Shown in pieces: positions 53,119-62,049 of a stretch of DNA of 64,000 nucleotides. The notes below the pieces were generated by a model. The model made no database searches. It was given only the letters and a program-made list of their open reading frames with translations, and was not told where the DNA came from. Numbering within the stretch: position 1 is the first letter of the stretch; every line of letters starts with the position of its first letter. The translations under genes were made by a program, and so were the position numbers. The stretch comes from Planctomycetota bacterium. GTDB taxonomy: Bacteria; Planctomycetota; UBA1135; GCA-002686595. The stretch is taken from the NCBI GenBank assembly GCA_012959525.1, contig DUDB01000019.1, positions 1 through 64,000 on the forward strand, in the 5' to 3' direction.

Positions 53119-54177
53119 CTAAACCCTATCACCGTCCGTGATTAGTTCCTCCAGGAAGGCCTCCCAGCCATTCTGCTCGGCGAGACGCTTGCGGGCTCTC
53201 GCACGCGCGCTCTTGCCCAACTTGCGGGCCCAGTCGCTGTCACTCAGCAGGTCGGAGAGCAAGCCCGTCAGCGCATCCGGTTCGTTGCGAGGGACCAGCA
53301 GGGCGTCCTCGTGGTCTTCAACTAAACCGAAGGCTCCCTGCACTTCCGTGATGACGCATGGAAGGCCCATGGCCAACGCCTCATGGGTGAGCCACCCCGG
53401 CGAACCTGCAGTACGCGGGTCGACGAACACATCGAGGGTGGAGAGGATCTCGGCTGTGGACGGAGCGGCGGGGGCGGCGAAGATGACACGATCCATCAGC
53501 CCCAGGTCAAGGGCGCAGCGCCGCGCTTTGGATTCTGCTGGCCCCTGACCCAACACGATAAAGTGCGCCTTCTCTCCTCGTTGGATCAGCTTGCGGGCGG
53601 CCTGCAGGAAGACCTCGACGCCGGAGGTGTCCAGCAGCGCTCCTGCGTAGCCCACCCGGCGCTCGCCCTTGCGTTTGAACGCGGGGACCAGGCGTGTGGG
53701 GTACGCCGGTTGGTGGGGGATCGTGCGCATGCGATCACGCGGTAGACCGCCGCGGTTGACGGCCCCTTCCTCCAAGGTCCTGCACGGATGAACCACGGTC
53801 TGCAGATGCCCGGGATTATGGTCAATGGGAGAGCTGACGGGTCCCGTCAGTTCGAGCGCATATGGGCTTGCGAGACGCGCACCGAGGGGCGCGAGTCCGG
53901 CTCCCAGCACGTAGATCAGGTCCGCTTCAACTGCGCGTGCCAGCTTCTGCATGCGACGCGCCACGAAAGGCACCTGCCAGGGGCTGAGCTCACCTCGCCA
54001 GTGGACGATCTCCACCTCCAACTCAGCGAACTCATCCCGGCGGCAGCCCCCGGGAGTGGCCAGCGTGACCCGCGTTCCGGATTGGGCAAGCGAGTCCAGG
54101 CAGCAGCGCAGGCGTTCGGTGGAACCACTGAGGCCCAGATGGGAAGCGATGAAGAGGACGCTGGGAGAGGAGGGCAT
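53119..54177 (-). CDS. GT4-family glycosyltransferase
   Basis: 352 residues. GT-B fold with GLSGSTERLR in the first domain and a donor-site segment GSPGWLTHEALAMGLPCV, where the first acidic residue of E-x7-E is replaced by Gly while the second (E of HEAL) is kept. It lies between the LpxL-type acyltransferase and a membrane protein, so lipopolysaccharide core assembly is likely. Gap to the acyltransferase is 21 nt and contains a TAGAAT at 54196-54201. Confidence 0.8.
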   Translation of the reverse strand: MPSSPSVLFIASHLGLSGSTERLRCCLDSLAQSGTRVTLATPGGCRRDEFAELEVEIVHWRGELSPWQVPFVARRMQKLARAVEADLIYVLGAGLAPLGARLASPYALELTGPVSSPIDHNPGHLQTVVHPCRTLEEGAVNRGGLPRDRMRTIPHQPAYPTRLVPAFKRKGERRVGYAGALLDTSGVEVFLQAARKLIQRGEKAHFIVLGQGPAESKARRCALDLGLMDRVIFAAPAAPSTAEILSTLDVFVDPRTAGSPGWLTHEALAMGLPCVITEVQGAFGLVEDHEDALLVPRNEPDALTGLLSDLLSDSDWARKLGKSARARARKRLAEQNGWEAFLEELITDGDRV

Positions 54178-54198
54178 GGCAGGAAGGTGTGCGAGATT

Positions 54199-55179
54199 CT
54201 ACGCCTTTGGCGTGCCGGGCAGCGCGGGTGCGAGGCCGCGTGAGGCCAAGGGCGCAGTGGGCCCTTCCCCGGGGGGCGTGCGCCAGCGGTGCTGGTGCCA
54301 GGCCCATTGATCGGGATCCTGCCGGATCCAATTCTCAAAAACGCGGTTCATGCGCTGCAAGAGGTCCATCGTGGCCTCCGAACGCGGGGCGTCAGGATCG
54401 AGAGCTAGGGGTTCCTCGAAGAGGAGGGCATAACCCCTCCCGCGAGCCACGCACCGCATGGGAATGAGAGGTGTCTTGTGGGCCCGGGCCAGGGCGGCGG
54501 GGGCAGTCATGGTCAGGGCCGGTCGGTCGAAGAAGGGGACGTGCAGGCCGGCTAGGCGGCGTACTTCTAGGTCGCAAACGAGGCCGAGAATCTCTCCGCG
54601 CTGCAGCACTTCCAGTAGCCGACGGGGGTGAGAGTCCTGGGCCAGGGACTCAAGGCCGTAGCTGCGACGCATGCCCGTGATCCACTTCGAAGAGGAGTCC
54701 CGCTTGCGCTCCAGGCCGACGGCCTGTCCCTGAAGACCCAGGCGACGCAATCGAGCTGGACCCAGCTCCCAGTTTCCCAGATGGGCGCTGACGAGGATAG
54801 CGCCACGCCCCTCGCTCATGACGCGTTCCAGATGCTCAATGGACTCGTCGACGGCCACCGTACGCTCGATCCACAGCCCCTTGTGGCTGTGCGGTCCCGA
54901 GGGGGGGGCACCGCGTGCCAGATGCATCCACTCCTGGAACACCCTGGCCGAGTGCGAAAAGCTCGCTCGTAAGATGGCCTCCCGCTTCTCGTGGGAGAAC
55001 TCCTGCCCGAAGGCAATCTTCAGGTTCTCCCGGGCGCGTGTGCCCAGCGAGCCGCGCCGAACGAGGGCCGCCGCGGTTCCAAGGCCCAGGCCGAGAAGGG
55101 GCGGGGGCACGATCCCACTCAGGCGGGTCAGGGCACTCAGGGAGTGGGAGCGCAGAGTGCGTCGAAGGGGCTCAGCCAC
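54199..55179 (-). CDS. LpxL-type lipid A acyltransferase
   Basis: 326 residues. The HX4E acyltransferase motif HLGNWE is near residue 133, followed by a binding-site region and the closing WAWHQHRW pattern typical of LpxL/HtrB. These enzymes add secondary acyl chains to lipid A. The N-terminus has one hydrophobic segment for membrane attachment. It overlaps the WaaP-type kinase gene by 8 nt. Which acyl chain it adds cannot be told. Confidence 0.88.
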   Translation of the reverse strand: MAEPLRRTLRSHSLSALTRLSGIVPPPLLGLGLGTAAALVRRGSLGTRARENLKIAFGQEFSHEKREAILRASFSHSARVFQEWMHLARGAPPSGPHSHKGLWIERTVAVDESIEHLERVMSEGRGAILVSAHLGNWELGPARLRRLGLQGQAVGLERKRDSSSKWITGMRRSYGLESLAQDSHPRRLLEVLQRGEILGLVCDLEVRRLAGLHVPFFDRPALTMTAPAALARAHKTPLIPMRCVARGRGYALLFEEPLALDPDAPRSEATMDLLQRMNRVFENWIRQDPDQWAWHQHRWRTPPGEGPTAPLASRGLAPALPGTPKA

Positions 55180-56476
55180 GGCGCGTCATCTGGGCGTCGA
55201 GTTGGGCACGGACTCTCATGCGCTCGGCTCGGGTGGCGCGCTGAGCGGCAGCGAACCCTTGGACCCAGGCTTCTGCCTCAGCAGGAGTGGACCCCGGAGT
55301 GGATTCCGTCCACCGCTGCAGGGTGCGGGCCGGTTGGGGTTCGGACGGCTCGACCAGGCGGGGGGATTCCAGGAGGAGTTGGGTGGGGGAGGCGGCCACT
55401 AGTGCGGGGGATCCGTGGCCATCCACCATCAGCCCCCGGTCCTGGAGTGTACCCATGAGAGTGCCTACCGCTGCTGCGGCGAGGATGCGCTCTGAGGGGG
55501 ACCAGGTTGTCCAGCATTCGCCAAATGGGAGGCCGCCCCGGGGTCTATCGAACACCACCCGCGGATCCTCGGTGTGGATCCAGGCCGACGGGCGCTCGGT
55601 CGGAATTCCGTGGGACTCCAAACGGGCAGCTGTGTTCCAACGCTGCAACAGAGTTCCTTCCAAGGGTCCTGCTACGACCTGCACCTCGCGTGTCGGGTCC
55701 CATGCCGCCTCACAAAACCCCTCACCCGGATCAAGCGCAGTCAGAAGAGCGTGATCCGCGGTCAGACCCCGATGCACGAATCCGCGCGCACTTCCCTCGT
55801 GCAGCGGCGCCATGGCGCCGCTGAGCCGCCTGTACCGCACGAGCCTCTTGCAAACGTCCTTCCGTCTCTGCGCGCGGACCTGTTGCTCAAAAGTGTCGCT
55901 TCCGAGCAGGGAGCGGGAGTCCTTGCAGGACTTGGTGAAAGACTTCAGGACACGAGCGCGGAAGACCTCGTCCGCCCACTCGCGGGCGCCGGCAGCCAAG
56001 GGCAGCAGGAATTCGGAGACGTTGCGCGTCCAGCGCGTGCGTACCCGGGCCAGATCGATCAGGTGGACCTCTCCCCCCGGGCCCACCAGTACGTTGCCCA
56101 TGTGCAGGTCGGGGTGCCAGATACGAGCGGCCCACAGATCGGCGAGGAGCTCACCTAGGGCCCGGGCTACCCTCTGGCGAGTCGTGGGCCAGGGCCTGGC
56201 CCCGGAGAGCAGCTGGGTCAGGGGGACGCATTGGGCCAACTCCTCCTGGACCAACTCCCAGGATCCGGAGCGACGGCGCACGCCCAATGGGCGTGGTACC
56301 GGCAATCCCCGCCGTCGCAGCCGGCGCAGGGCCCGGTATTCACGCCAGGCGCGTAGACCGTCCTTGAGCCCATCCACCGCCCCCGGGGAGTGGAAGCGCT
56401 TGACCACCCTACGCGGGCTGGAGGTGCCCTCCAGGAGGATGGTGCGCTTGGGGCCCTGCTTAAGGGGAGAGTCCAT
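55172..56476 (-). CDS. Tandem Kdo/WaaP-type kinase and pseudokinase
   Basis: 434 residues. The first domain (about 1-230) is a WaaP-type kinase with the catalytic loop HPDLHMGNVL and IDLAR as metal site. The second (about 245-400) repeats the same layout: an R/W-rich N-lobe (LLQRWNTAARLESHGIPTE) and a C-lobe MGTLQDRGLMVDGHGSPAL, in which the catalytic His-x-Asp loop has become VDGHGSP. It therefore looks like a kinase-pseudokinase pair. The ATG at 56476 starts just before the first N-lobe; TATCAT lies 7 nt upstream. The acyltransferase follows with an 8-nt overlap. Confidence 0.8.
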   Translation of the reverse strand: MDSPLKQGPKRTILLEGTSSPRRVVKRFHSPGAVDGLKDGLRAWREYRALRRLRRRGLPVPRPLGVRRRSGSWELVQEELAQCVPLTQLLSGARPWPTTRQRVARALGELLADLWAARIWHPDLHMGNVLVGPGGEVHLIDLARVRTRWTRNVSEFLLPLAAGAREWADEVFRARVLKSFTKSCKDSRSLLGSDTFEQQVRAQRRKDVCKRLVRYRRLSGAMAPLHEGSARGFVHRGLTADHALLTALDPGEGFCEAAWDPTREVQVVAGPLEGTLLQRWNTAARLESHGIPTERPSAWIHTEDPRVVFDRPRGGLPFGECWTTWSPSERILAAAAVGTLMGTLQDRGLMVDGHGSPALVAASPTQLLLESPRLVEPSEPQPARTLQRWTESTPGSTPAEAEAWVQGFAAAQRATRAERMRVRAQLDAQMTRRG

Positions 56477-56483
56477 GGGGCAG

Positions 56484-56489
56484 ATGATA
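56484..56489 (-). promoter_or_regulatory. -10-like box TATCAT before WaaP-type gene
   Basis: TATCAT ends 7 nt before the ATG at 56476. The divergent lptF start is about 100 nt away, so both promoters share this gap. Confidence 0.4.
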
Positions 56490-56578
56490 CCGGGCCGCAG
56501 GCCACGCTTCGGAAGTTGTTGCCCTGTCTCTTCGGGCAATTGGCTCCAGACCGCTATCTTGCCTGGGTCGAAGGACCC

Positions 56579-57646
56579 ATGAAGCTCCAACTCTACATCT
56601 TGCGCCAGCTTGTCTCGGCCTGCGCGTTCTCCGTGGGCGGCCTGATGGTTGTGGCTCTACCTGGTATCGCAGTCACCACGGTCCACAAGATGCCCCATGC
56701 GGACATCATGGTGCTGCTCAAGCTCCTGCCCCTGACCTTGCAGACCCTTGTGCCCTACGTGCTGCCCATGTGTTTCCTGCTGGCATGCGTCGCGACCTAC
56801 GGACGGCTGGCTGCAGACCGGGAGTGGACGGCGATCCAGATGAGCGGGACCCGCCCCCTGAACATGCTCCTGCCCGCGGCGGCGGTGGCCAGCGTCATGG
56901 CCCTGGGTACTTTCTGGATGGTCTCGACGCAGTCGCCGCAAATGAAGGAGCGCTTGCGCGAACTGAGGGTTCAGGCCGTGGCCTCTTCCATCGGAAACCT
57001 GGGACCGGGCCGCACCCACATGAAGTTGGGAGAGGTTCTGGTCGAGGCTCTCTGGCACGACCCGGACACGGGCCTTCTTCATGACGTGTACGTGCGCGAG
57101 CCAGAGCATCAAGGTCGGCCCAAGCGCGACTACCACGCGCAGACTGCGAGTATGCGGGTGAACAACGGCTTACTGACTGTGGAAATGACGGACCTACTGT
57201 CTGTCGATCCAGAGGATGGGAGCACGGTGATGTTCGAGTGGATTGGATTCGACTACCAGCTCAAGGACCAGGGGTACGTGCCGTCCATCAGGCCGAAGTT
57301 CCTCAAGTCGGGTGAAATTCGAAGGCTCCTCGACGCTGGTGAGGTTCCCAGCGGGATGCGTGATCGCTACCGCTTTGAAATCCACTACCGCTATGTGCTA
57401 TCGGCGACCTATTTCGTGTTCATGTTGCTGGGGGTGGCCACCGGGCTAATCCTGCGCAAGGGGACACAGTTGGGTGCCCTCGCCGTATCCTCAGGATACG
57501 GTCTATTGCACTACATGCTGAACATGCGCCTGGCCAAGGACCTGGGTATTGATGGGATCTTGTCGCCGGTAGTGGGCGCCTGGACCCCGACCATGCTCGG
57601 GTTATTGATTGCAGTTCCCTTCGTGCATCGAGCTCTCAAGCGATGA
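56579..57646 (+). CDS. lptF: LptF-type lipopolysaccharide export permease
   Basis: 355 residues, YjgP/YjgQ family. Three N-terminal membrane segments, a periplasmic beta-jelly-roll at about 135-265, and three C-terminal segments match the LptF/LptG layout. It begins MKLQLYILRQLVSACAF, and MSGTRPLNMLLP follows the third segment. With LptG and LptB it extracts lipopolysaccharide from the inner membrane. AAGGA lies just before the ATG at 56579. lptB, lptC and lptA are not in the window. Assigning F versus G between the two paralogs is by position only. Confidence 0.85.
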   Translation: MKLQLYILRQLVSACAFSVGGLMVVALPGIAVTTVHKMPHADIMVLLKLLPLTLQTLVPYVLPMCFLLACVATYGRLAADREWTAIQMSGTRPLNMLLPAAAVASVMALGTFWMVSTQSPQMKERLRELRVQAVASSIGNLGPGRTHMKLGEVLVEALWHDPDTGLLHDVYVREPEHQGRPKRDYHAQTASMRVNNGLLTVEMTDLLSVDPEDGSTVMFEWIGFDYQLKDQGYVPSIRPKFLKSGEIRRLLDAGEVPSGMRDRYRFEIHYRYVLSATYFVFMLLGVATGLILRKGTQLGALAVSSGYGLLHYMLNMRLAKDLGIDGILSPVVGAWTPTMLGLLIAVPFVHRALKR

Positions 57647-58755
57647 CCGGTCAACGCAAGCTCTCCATTGGTTCGCGTTTGGACCGCTATGTGGGTGCGC
57701 ACTTCTTTGGCAGCTACTGCGCAGCGCTAGGCCTCATGGTCGGGATGATCGTGATCTTGGATCTGGCCGGAAAGGTAGAACGCTACTTCGAGCCGTGGAA
57801 AGACGGAACCCAGGTGCCATTCAACACAGTATTGCGTTACGTGATGTTGAACATCCCCTACCAGTTCCTCCAGATTGCGCCTTTCGTGACCCTCGCGGCT
57901 GGCTTGTTTACCGTCAATCGTTTGCTGCGCAAGAACGAGGTGGTGGCCATGCTATCGGCGGGGGTGTCTGTTCACCGCCTGCTTCTCTCGGTCTACATCG
58001 GAGGTGTAGCCATGGCGCTTGGCATGTTTGCCTTGCGCGAGGGCGTACGGTTTGGAATCGCTGAGGAGCGAGATGCTCTTAGAGATATGCTCGGCGAGCA
58101 GCGACACGAGCGTGTTATCGGAAATCTTGTTGTGCGCGATGTGTCAGGAAGCATCGTCGTGTTGGATCGCTTCTACCCCGGGTCTCCAGGCGCACCGGAA
58201 CCCAGAGTCGAGGGCCTCCATGTACGCCAGAGACAGGGGGATACCTATTCGAGCATTCGAGCGTCAGGGGCCACGTGGGTCGGGAGCGATCTGATGCTGG
58301 AAGATGGTTGGCGGCAGGTAGTATCCGATGAGGAGAGCGAAGTAGAGCAGGTGCACAGACTTGTGGGCGTGGACGTGACCCCAAGCATTGCCCTTACCTA
58401 CAACAGGGCACAGTCCGAGCCTCTAGAGTTGGCGTTTAGCGAAGTGGAGGAGTTGGTCCGGCGAGAGCCGGACAATCCAGCCTGGCAGACACTCTGGCAC
58501 TACCACCTGACCTTTGCGCTGGCGAATCTGGTGCTCCTACTCGTGGGCTTGCCCCTCATGTTCGATTTTGAGCGGGGGGGCGGAAGCGAGCGTATGGCGC
58601 TTGGAGGCCTGCTGTGTGTGTTCTACTTCTGCATTGACTTCGTCTTGCGGGGCTATGGGTTGTCGGGCGGGCTGTCTCCCATCCTGGCGTCCTGGCTGCC
58701 CGTCCTGTTTTTTGGCAGCTTGGGGGCTGCCCTCGTCGATTCGGTGCGCACCTGA
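57643..58755 (+). CDS. lptG: LptG-type lipopolysaccharide export permease
   Basis: 370 residues, same family as its upstream neighbour, with which it overlaps by 4 nt (ATGA). It begins with a conserved LDRYVGAHFFGSYCAALG segment, has NEVVAMLSAGVSVHRLL after the third membrane segment, a periplasmic domain, and C-terminal segments such as LVLLLVGLPLMF. The pair forms the membrane core of the Lpt transporter. Confidence 0.88.
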   Translation: MTGQRKLSIGSRLDRYVGAHFFGSYCAALGLMVGMIVILDLAGKVERYFEPWKDGTQVPFNTVLRYVMLNIPYQFLQIAPFVTLAAGLFTVNRLLRKNEVVAMLSAGVSVHRLLLSVYIGGVAMALGMFALREGVRFGIAEERDALRDMLGEQRHERVIGNLVVRDVSGSIVVLDRFYPGSPGAPEPRVEGLHVRQRQGDTYSSIRASGATWVGSDLMLEDGWRQVVSDEESEVEQVHRLVGVDVTPSIALTYNRAQSEPLELAFSEVEELVRREPDNPAWQTLWHYHLTFALANLVLLLVGLPLMFDFERGGGSERMALGGLLCVFYFCIDFVLRGYGLSGGLSPILASWLPVLFFGSLGAALVDSVRT

Positions 58756-58837
58756 CCCTGCCCGGGCCCCGCGAATCCAGGGAAGAAGCACTCCTCAGCG
58801 GCGTCTGAACCCGGGCGCACCCCACTCAACTCCTCCC

Positions 58838-60136
58838 ATGCCCATCCCGACCTGTCTCAGACCTCTGCCCAGCCTTCTGATCCTGGCCTGGCCTGGCCTT
58901 TTGGCCTGCCAGTCCATGACCCCCGAGGATAACGAAACCGATGAGGTCCACCTTCTGGTGGCATCGGGGGAGTACACGGCCGCCGTAGAGGCCGCTCAAG
59001 TCCGAGTCAGCGCGGAACCCAACAGCGCGAGGGCTCGCAATGAGCACCGGCTGGCATCGGTCGCGATGCTCCTCGACTGGGGGCGGCAGCTGAGCTTCCT
59101 CGGATACGACGAAGAAGCTCTGGAGGCATTCCGCCAGGCCCGCTCCCTTGCGTTGTCCCCCGAGTTTGAAGCGGACACGAGCGCGGGTGGATCCGGCTTG
59201 GGCCACATTCCCGACCAGCCCCAGCAGTGGATCGACAAGACGAGCGCGAAGATAGCCTCGGGGTGGATGAGGAAAGGGGAGAGCTTGTTGGCCGATGGTG
59301 ATCTTGCCCAGGCAAGTGAAGCCTTCGCCCAGGCCGCTGAGTATGACCCTTCCTTGCTTGGTCTGGAGGCCGCAGTCGAGAGCATCGGGAGGCGACTTGA
59401 ATTCCATACAGAGCTGGCAGAGGAGTACTACAACGAGGGCATCAGCCAACTCCGGAACGGTGACCTTGAGATTGCGGGTAGCCGTTTCAGTTACTCCGAC
59501 AAGTACTCCCATGGAGGGGGGCGCGCGAAGCAACGCCTGATTGAGGTCAAGGGAGAGCTTGCTCGGCGCCATGTGGCTCTGGCAGAGACCTTGGAGTCGA
59601 CGGGCTTCTTTTCAGCCGCCCGGGTGGAATACCTGACGGCAGCGGATCGCGATCCCGGATGCGCTGAAGCCATTGAAGGGCTGGAGCGTATGAACGGTGA
59701 GGCACAGGCCTTCGAGACCCTCAAGCGTGGCGAGATGTGGGTCTTGCGCAAGGATTGGGAGCGGGCCAAGGAGGTTCTGTTGGCAGGTCGCGATCAGACG
59801 CAAATGCAGAAGGGAGCATTTGATCAGGCGTTAACCCAGCTCGAGGATGCACGCTCGGCTGAGGACTATGAGCTAGCGCTAAACCTCGAACACGACTTTC
59901 GCTTTGACCAGGCCATTGCCCAGTACGCGGAGATCTTGGAGGGTCGGGACTTCTTCCTGGATGCGAGGGCGCGCCTCGACACCCTGCGCGAAAAGGTCGA
60001 GCGCGTTGAGGCCTTCTACAAGGCTCAAGGCGCAGAGCAGGACATGCAGGAGCGGCGCCGGCTCCTGCGAGAGATTGAGTCCATCTGGCCCGACTACAAG
60101 GACATCCAAGACCTCTTGGGGTCCAGCGGTTCCTGA
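58838..60136 (+). CDS. TPR-type lipoprotein
   Basis: 432 residues. Lipoprotein signal ending LLAC (Cys24), then about ten helix pairs of TPR type, for example GEYTAAVEAAQVRVSAEPNS and GDLAQASEAFAQAAEYDPSL. It follows lptG by 82 nt and may belong with the envelope genes. Likely a protein-interaction scaffold on the periplasmic side of a membrane; the partner is unknown. Start at 58838 set by the signal. Confidence 0.8.
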   Translation: MPIPTCLRPLPSLLILAWPGLLACQSMTPEDNETDEVHLLVASGEYTAAVEAAQVRVSAEPNSARARNEHRLASVAMLLDWGRQLSFLGYDEEALEAFRQARSLALSPEFEADTSAGGSGLGHIPDQPQQWIDKTSAKIASGWMRKGESLLADGDLAQASEAFAQAAEYDPSLLGLEAAVESIGRRLEFHTELAEEYYNEGISQLRNGDLEIAGSRFSYSDKYSHGGGRAKQRLIEVKGELARRHVALAETLESTGFFSAARVEYLTAADRDPGCAEAIEGLERMNGEAQAFETLKRGEMWVLRKDWERAKEVLLAGRDQTQMQKGAFDQALTQLEDARSAEDYELALNLEHDFRFDQAIAQYAEILEGRDFFLDARARLDTLREKVERVEAFYKAQGAEQDMQERRRLLREIESIWPDYKDIQDLLGSSGS

Positions 60137-60143
60137 CCTCCGC

Positions 60144-60875
60144 CTAGGAGTCTCGCGCTTCTTCCTGAAGCACGGATGCCAGGGCTGTGCGTGCCAGGCC
60201 CCAGACCAGGAAGCCGGCGATACTGAATTCGAGCCAGGGGTGTATCGATACCTGGGAGAAGTCTCCACGCCAGACGACCAGTCCCCAGTAGAGGTAGGGT
60301 AGCCACGCTCCCAGGCAGACGGCCATGGCGGCTCGAGACTTGGCCCGCGGGTCGGGTTCGTCGTCGGCCGGTGGTTCGCCCTTGGCTATCAGTTCGAGAT
60401 CAATCTCATCCAAGGCGGCGGCCACCCGATCCACAAGTCCTTGATTGGCGAGGACGGCCTGGGTTTCCACCAAGATGGCGAAGAAGTTCACGCACAGAGC
60501 TATGACGCCCGCCAACATGTGGGTCATGGGGGGGAGGCCCAGGGCTGACTGGGCTGTGCCTAGTACACCCGCCGCAACGATGGAGACCGCACCGAGAAGG
60601 GCTGCTGGGTAGGCCTTCTTGCGACGGAAGAACTCATTCAATTCGGCGAGGAATTCATCGGGGAGATCACGGTGCAGTATGGCTTCGCGGATGATGCGTC
60701 CGGTGATGATCATGAACAGGATCAACAGCGAGTGGGTACCGATGGTGAGAATGGCCGTCACCAGCGCCACACGGAAGTGCACCTCTAGTTGCCCCGAGAT
60801 TCCGAGCCAAGCCGACGCCAGGAGCGAGATGATCGTCAGAATCGCGGCCGCCCCGAAGTAGTGGATCATGCGCAT
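60144..60875 (-). CDS. Multi-span membrane protein of unknown function
   Basis: 243 residues with about five membrane segments (IHYFGAAAILTIISLLA, VTAILTIGTHSLLILFMII, AALLGAVSIVAAGVLG, MLAGVIALCVNFFAIL, and one near the end). A charged helical loop DEFLAELNEFFRRKKAYP lies between segments two and three. No family recognised. It follows the GT9 gene by 64 nt on the same strand and ends 7 nt from the convergent TPR gene. Confidence 0.65.
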   Translation of the reverse strand: MRMIHYFGAAAILTIISLLASAWLGISGQLEVHFRVALVTAILTIGTHSLLILFMIITGRIIREAILHRDLPDEFLAELNEFFRRKKAYPAALLGAVSIVAAGVLGTAQSALGLPPMTHMLAGVIALCVNFFAILVETQAVLANQGLVDRVAAALDEIDLELIAKGEPPADDEPDPRAKSRAAMAVCLGAWLPYLYWGLVVWRGDFSQVSIHPWLEFSIAGFLVWGLARTALASVLQEEARDS

Positions 60876-60939
60876 CGCGGCCCATTGTGGTCCGCTGTCG
60901 TGCCGTGCGCTAGTCCACCCGGTCCGGGTTGTCCGGGAC

Positions 60940-61947
60940 TCAGAGAAGCTCCAACACGCTCTCGACACTCAAGCCGGTCATGGGTCCCAGGCCTTCGGGA
61001 GTGGCGCGGATGACCCGGTTGCCTGACCCAGGCGCCCCCTCCAACGGCCAGGGGCCCGTGAGGAGTGGATCCTGGGGGCCCGAGAGGAACCGCAAGCGCA
61101 TTCCGCAGGCGGCGGCCAAGTGGCTCGGGCCCGAATCGCTGGCCACGAATCCCACGCCTTGGGCGGCAGCCGCGGATAGAAAGCCCGAGAGCTGGCGCAG
61201 GTCCCCCTGGCCTACCCAGTGGGTCACACGCTCCTCGTCCTGGAGTTCCTGGGCCAACCGCTGGCCGGTGCCCGCTTCTGCGGGTCCCGAGAGAATCAAG
61301 GCCCGGTCGCCGCGACAGGCGAGCCCCCTTGCCAGACGGACGAAATACTCAGAGGGCCAGGTGCGCGGGTCACCATCCCGGCCGAGATGGAGAACCCAGC
61401 GTTGCCCGGATCCGGCATCAAATTTCTCGGCGAGTAGCGTCTTACCATCGTCTAGATCTGCTGCCGACAGGCCGAGGTCGAAGGAGAGTGGGTTCTGGTC
61501 TCCGATGGCTTCAATCAAGGACGCCGCCTTGTGAATGGCATGCAGCCCCTCTGACGGAGGAGCAAACTCTGTCATGAACCGCGCACCCAGCGGTTCCTGC
61601 CAGTGGACGGGTGCAAGCGCGAGTCGGCGCGGAGCTGTGGAGAGACGCGAGAGCAGTGCACTCTTCAAGTTGCCCTGAGCATCCACCGTGAGGTCAGGGC
61701 CGAATGCAGCCATCTCGCGGCGCGCTCGCCATAGGCCGCTCAGACCGCCACGGCGGTCGAACAGCAGGCACTGGTCGAGACCGGGCAGGCTTGTGAGCAG
61801 GGGAGCGAACTCCCTCTGGCAGATCCAGGCGAGCTTGGCTGCGGGCCAACGGTGGCGGAGGGCGTGAAAGACGGGCAGGGCATGTACGACGTCCCCGAGG
61901 TGGGACAGGCGTACTAGAAGGATCCGACCGGGTGCGGGGGGATTCAC
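60940..61947 (-). CDS. GT9 heptosyltransferase-like protein
   Basis: 335 residues. GT-B fold of the heptosyltransferase family: ILLVRLSHLGDVVHALP at the start, DAQGNLKSALLSR in the middle, LHLGRDGDPRTWPSEYF and SDSGPSHLAAACG at the donor site. Family members add heptose to the lipopolysaccharide inner core. GTG start. No heptose synthesis genes are in the window, so another sugar is possible. Together with LpxL-type, WaaP-type and Lpt genes it completes an envelope block. Confidence 0.87.
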   Translation of the reverse strand: MNPPAPGRILLVRLSHLGDVVHALPVFHALRHRWPAAKLAWICQREFAPLLTSLPGLDQCLLFDRRGGLSGLWRARREMAAFGPDLTVDAQGNLKSALLSRLSTAPRRLALAPVHWQEPLGARFMTEFAPPSEGLHAIHKAASLIEAIGDQNPLSFDLGLSAADLDDGKTLLAEKFDAGSGQRWVLHLGRDGDPRTWPSEYFVRLARGLACRGDRALILSGPAEAGTGQRLAQELQDEERVTHWVGQGDLRQLSGFLSAAAAQGVGFVASDSGPSHLAAACGMRLRFLSGPQDPLLTGPWPLEGAPGSGNRVIRATPEGLGPMTGLSVESVLELL

Positions 61948-61965
61948 GGGCCCATCCTCTGCGGC

Positions 61966-61983
61966 TTTCCCCCGCTGGGGAAA
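61966..61983. promoter_or_regulatory. Palindrome TTTCCCC-N4-GGGGAAA between divergent genes
   Basis: A 7-bp perfect inverted repeat with a 4-nt centre lies between the GT9 gene and the divergent sensor kinase. It could be an operator or the base of a stem; nothing identifies a binding protein. Confidence 0.3.
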
Positions 61984-62049
61984 AGTGATCGATGAATGAG
62001 GAGATCCGGGTGCGCGTTCATGTGGGGAGAGAGGTAGAGTGAGCCGGAG

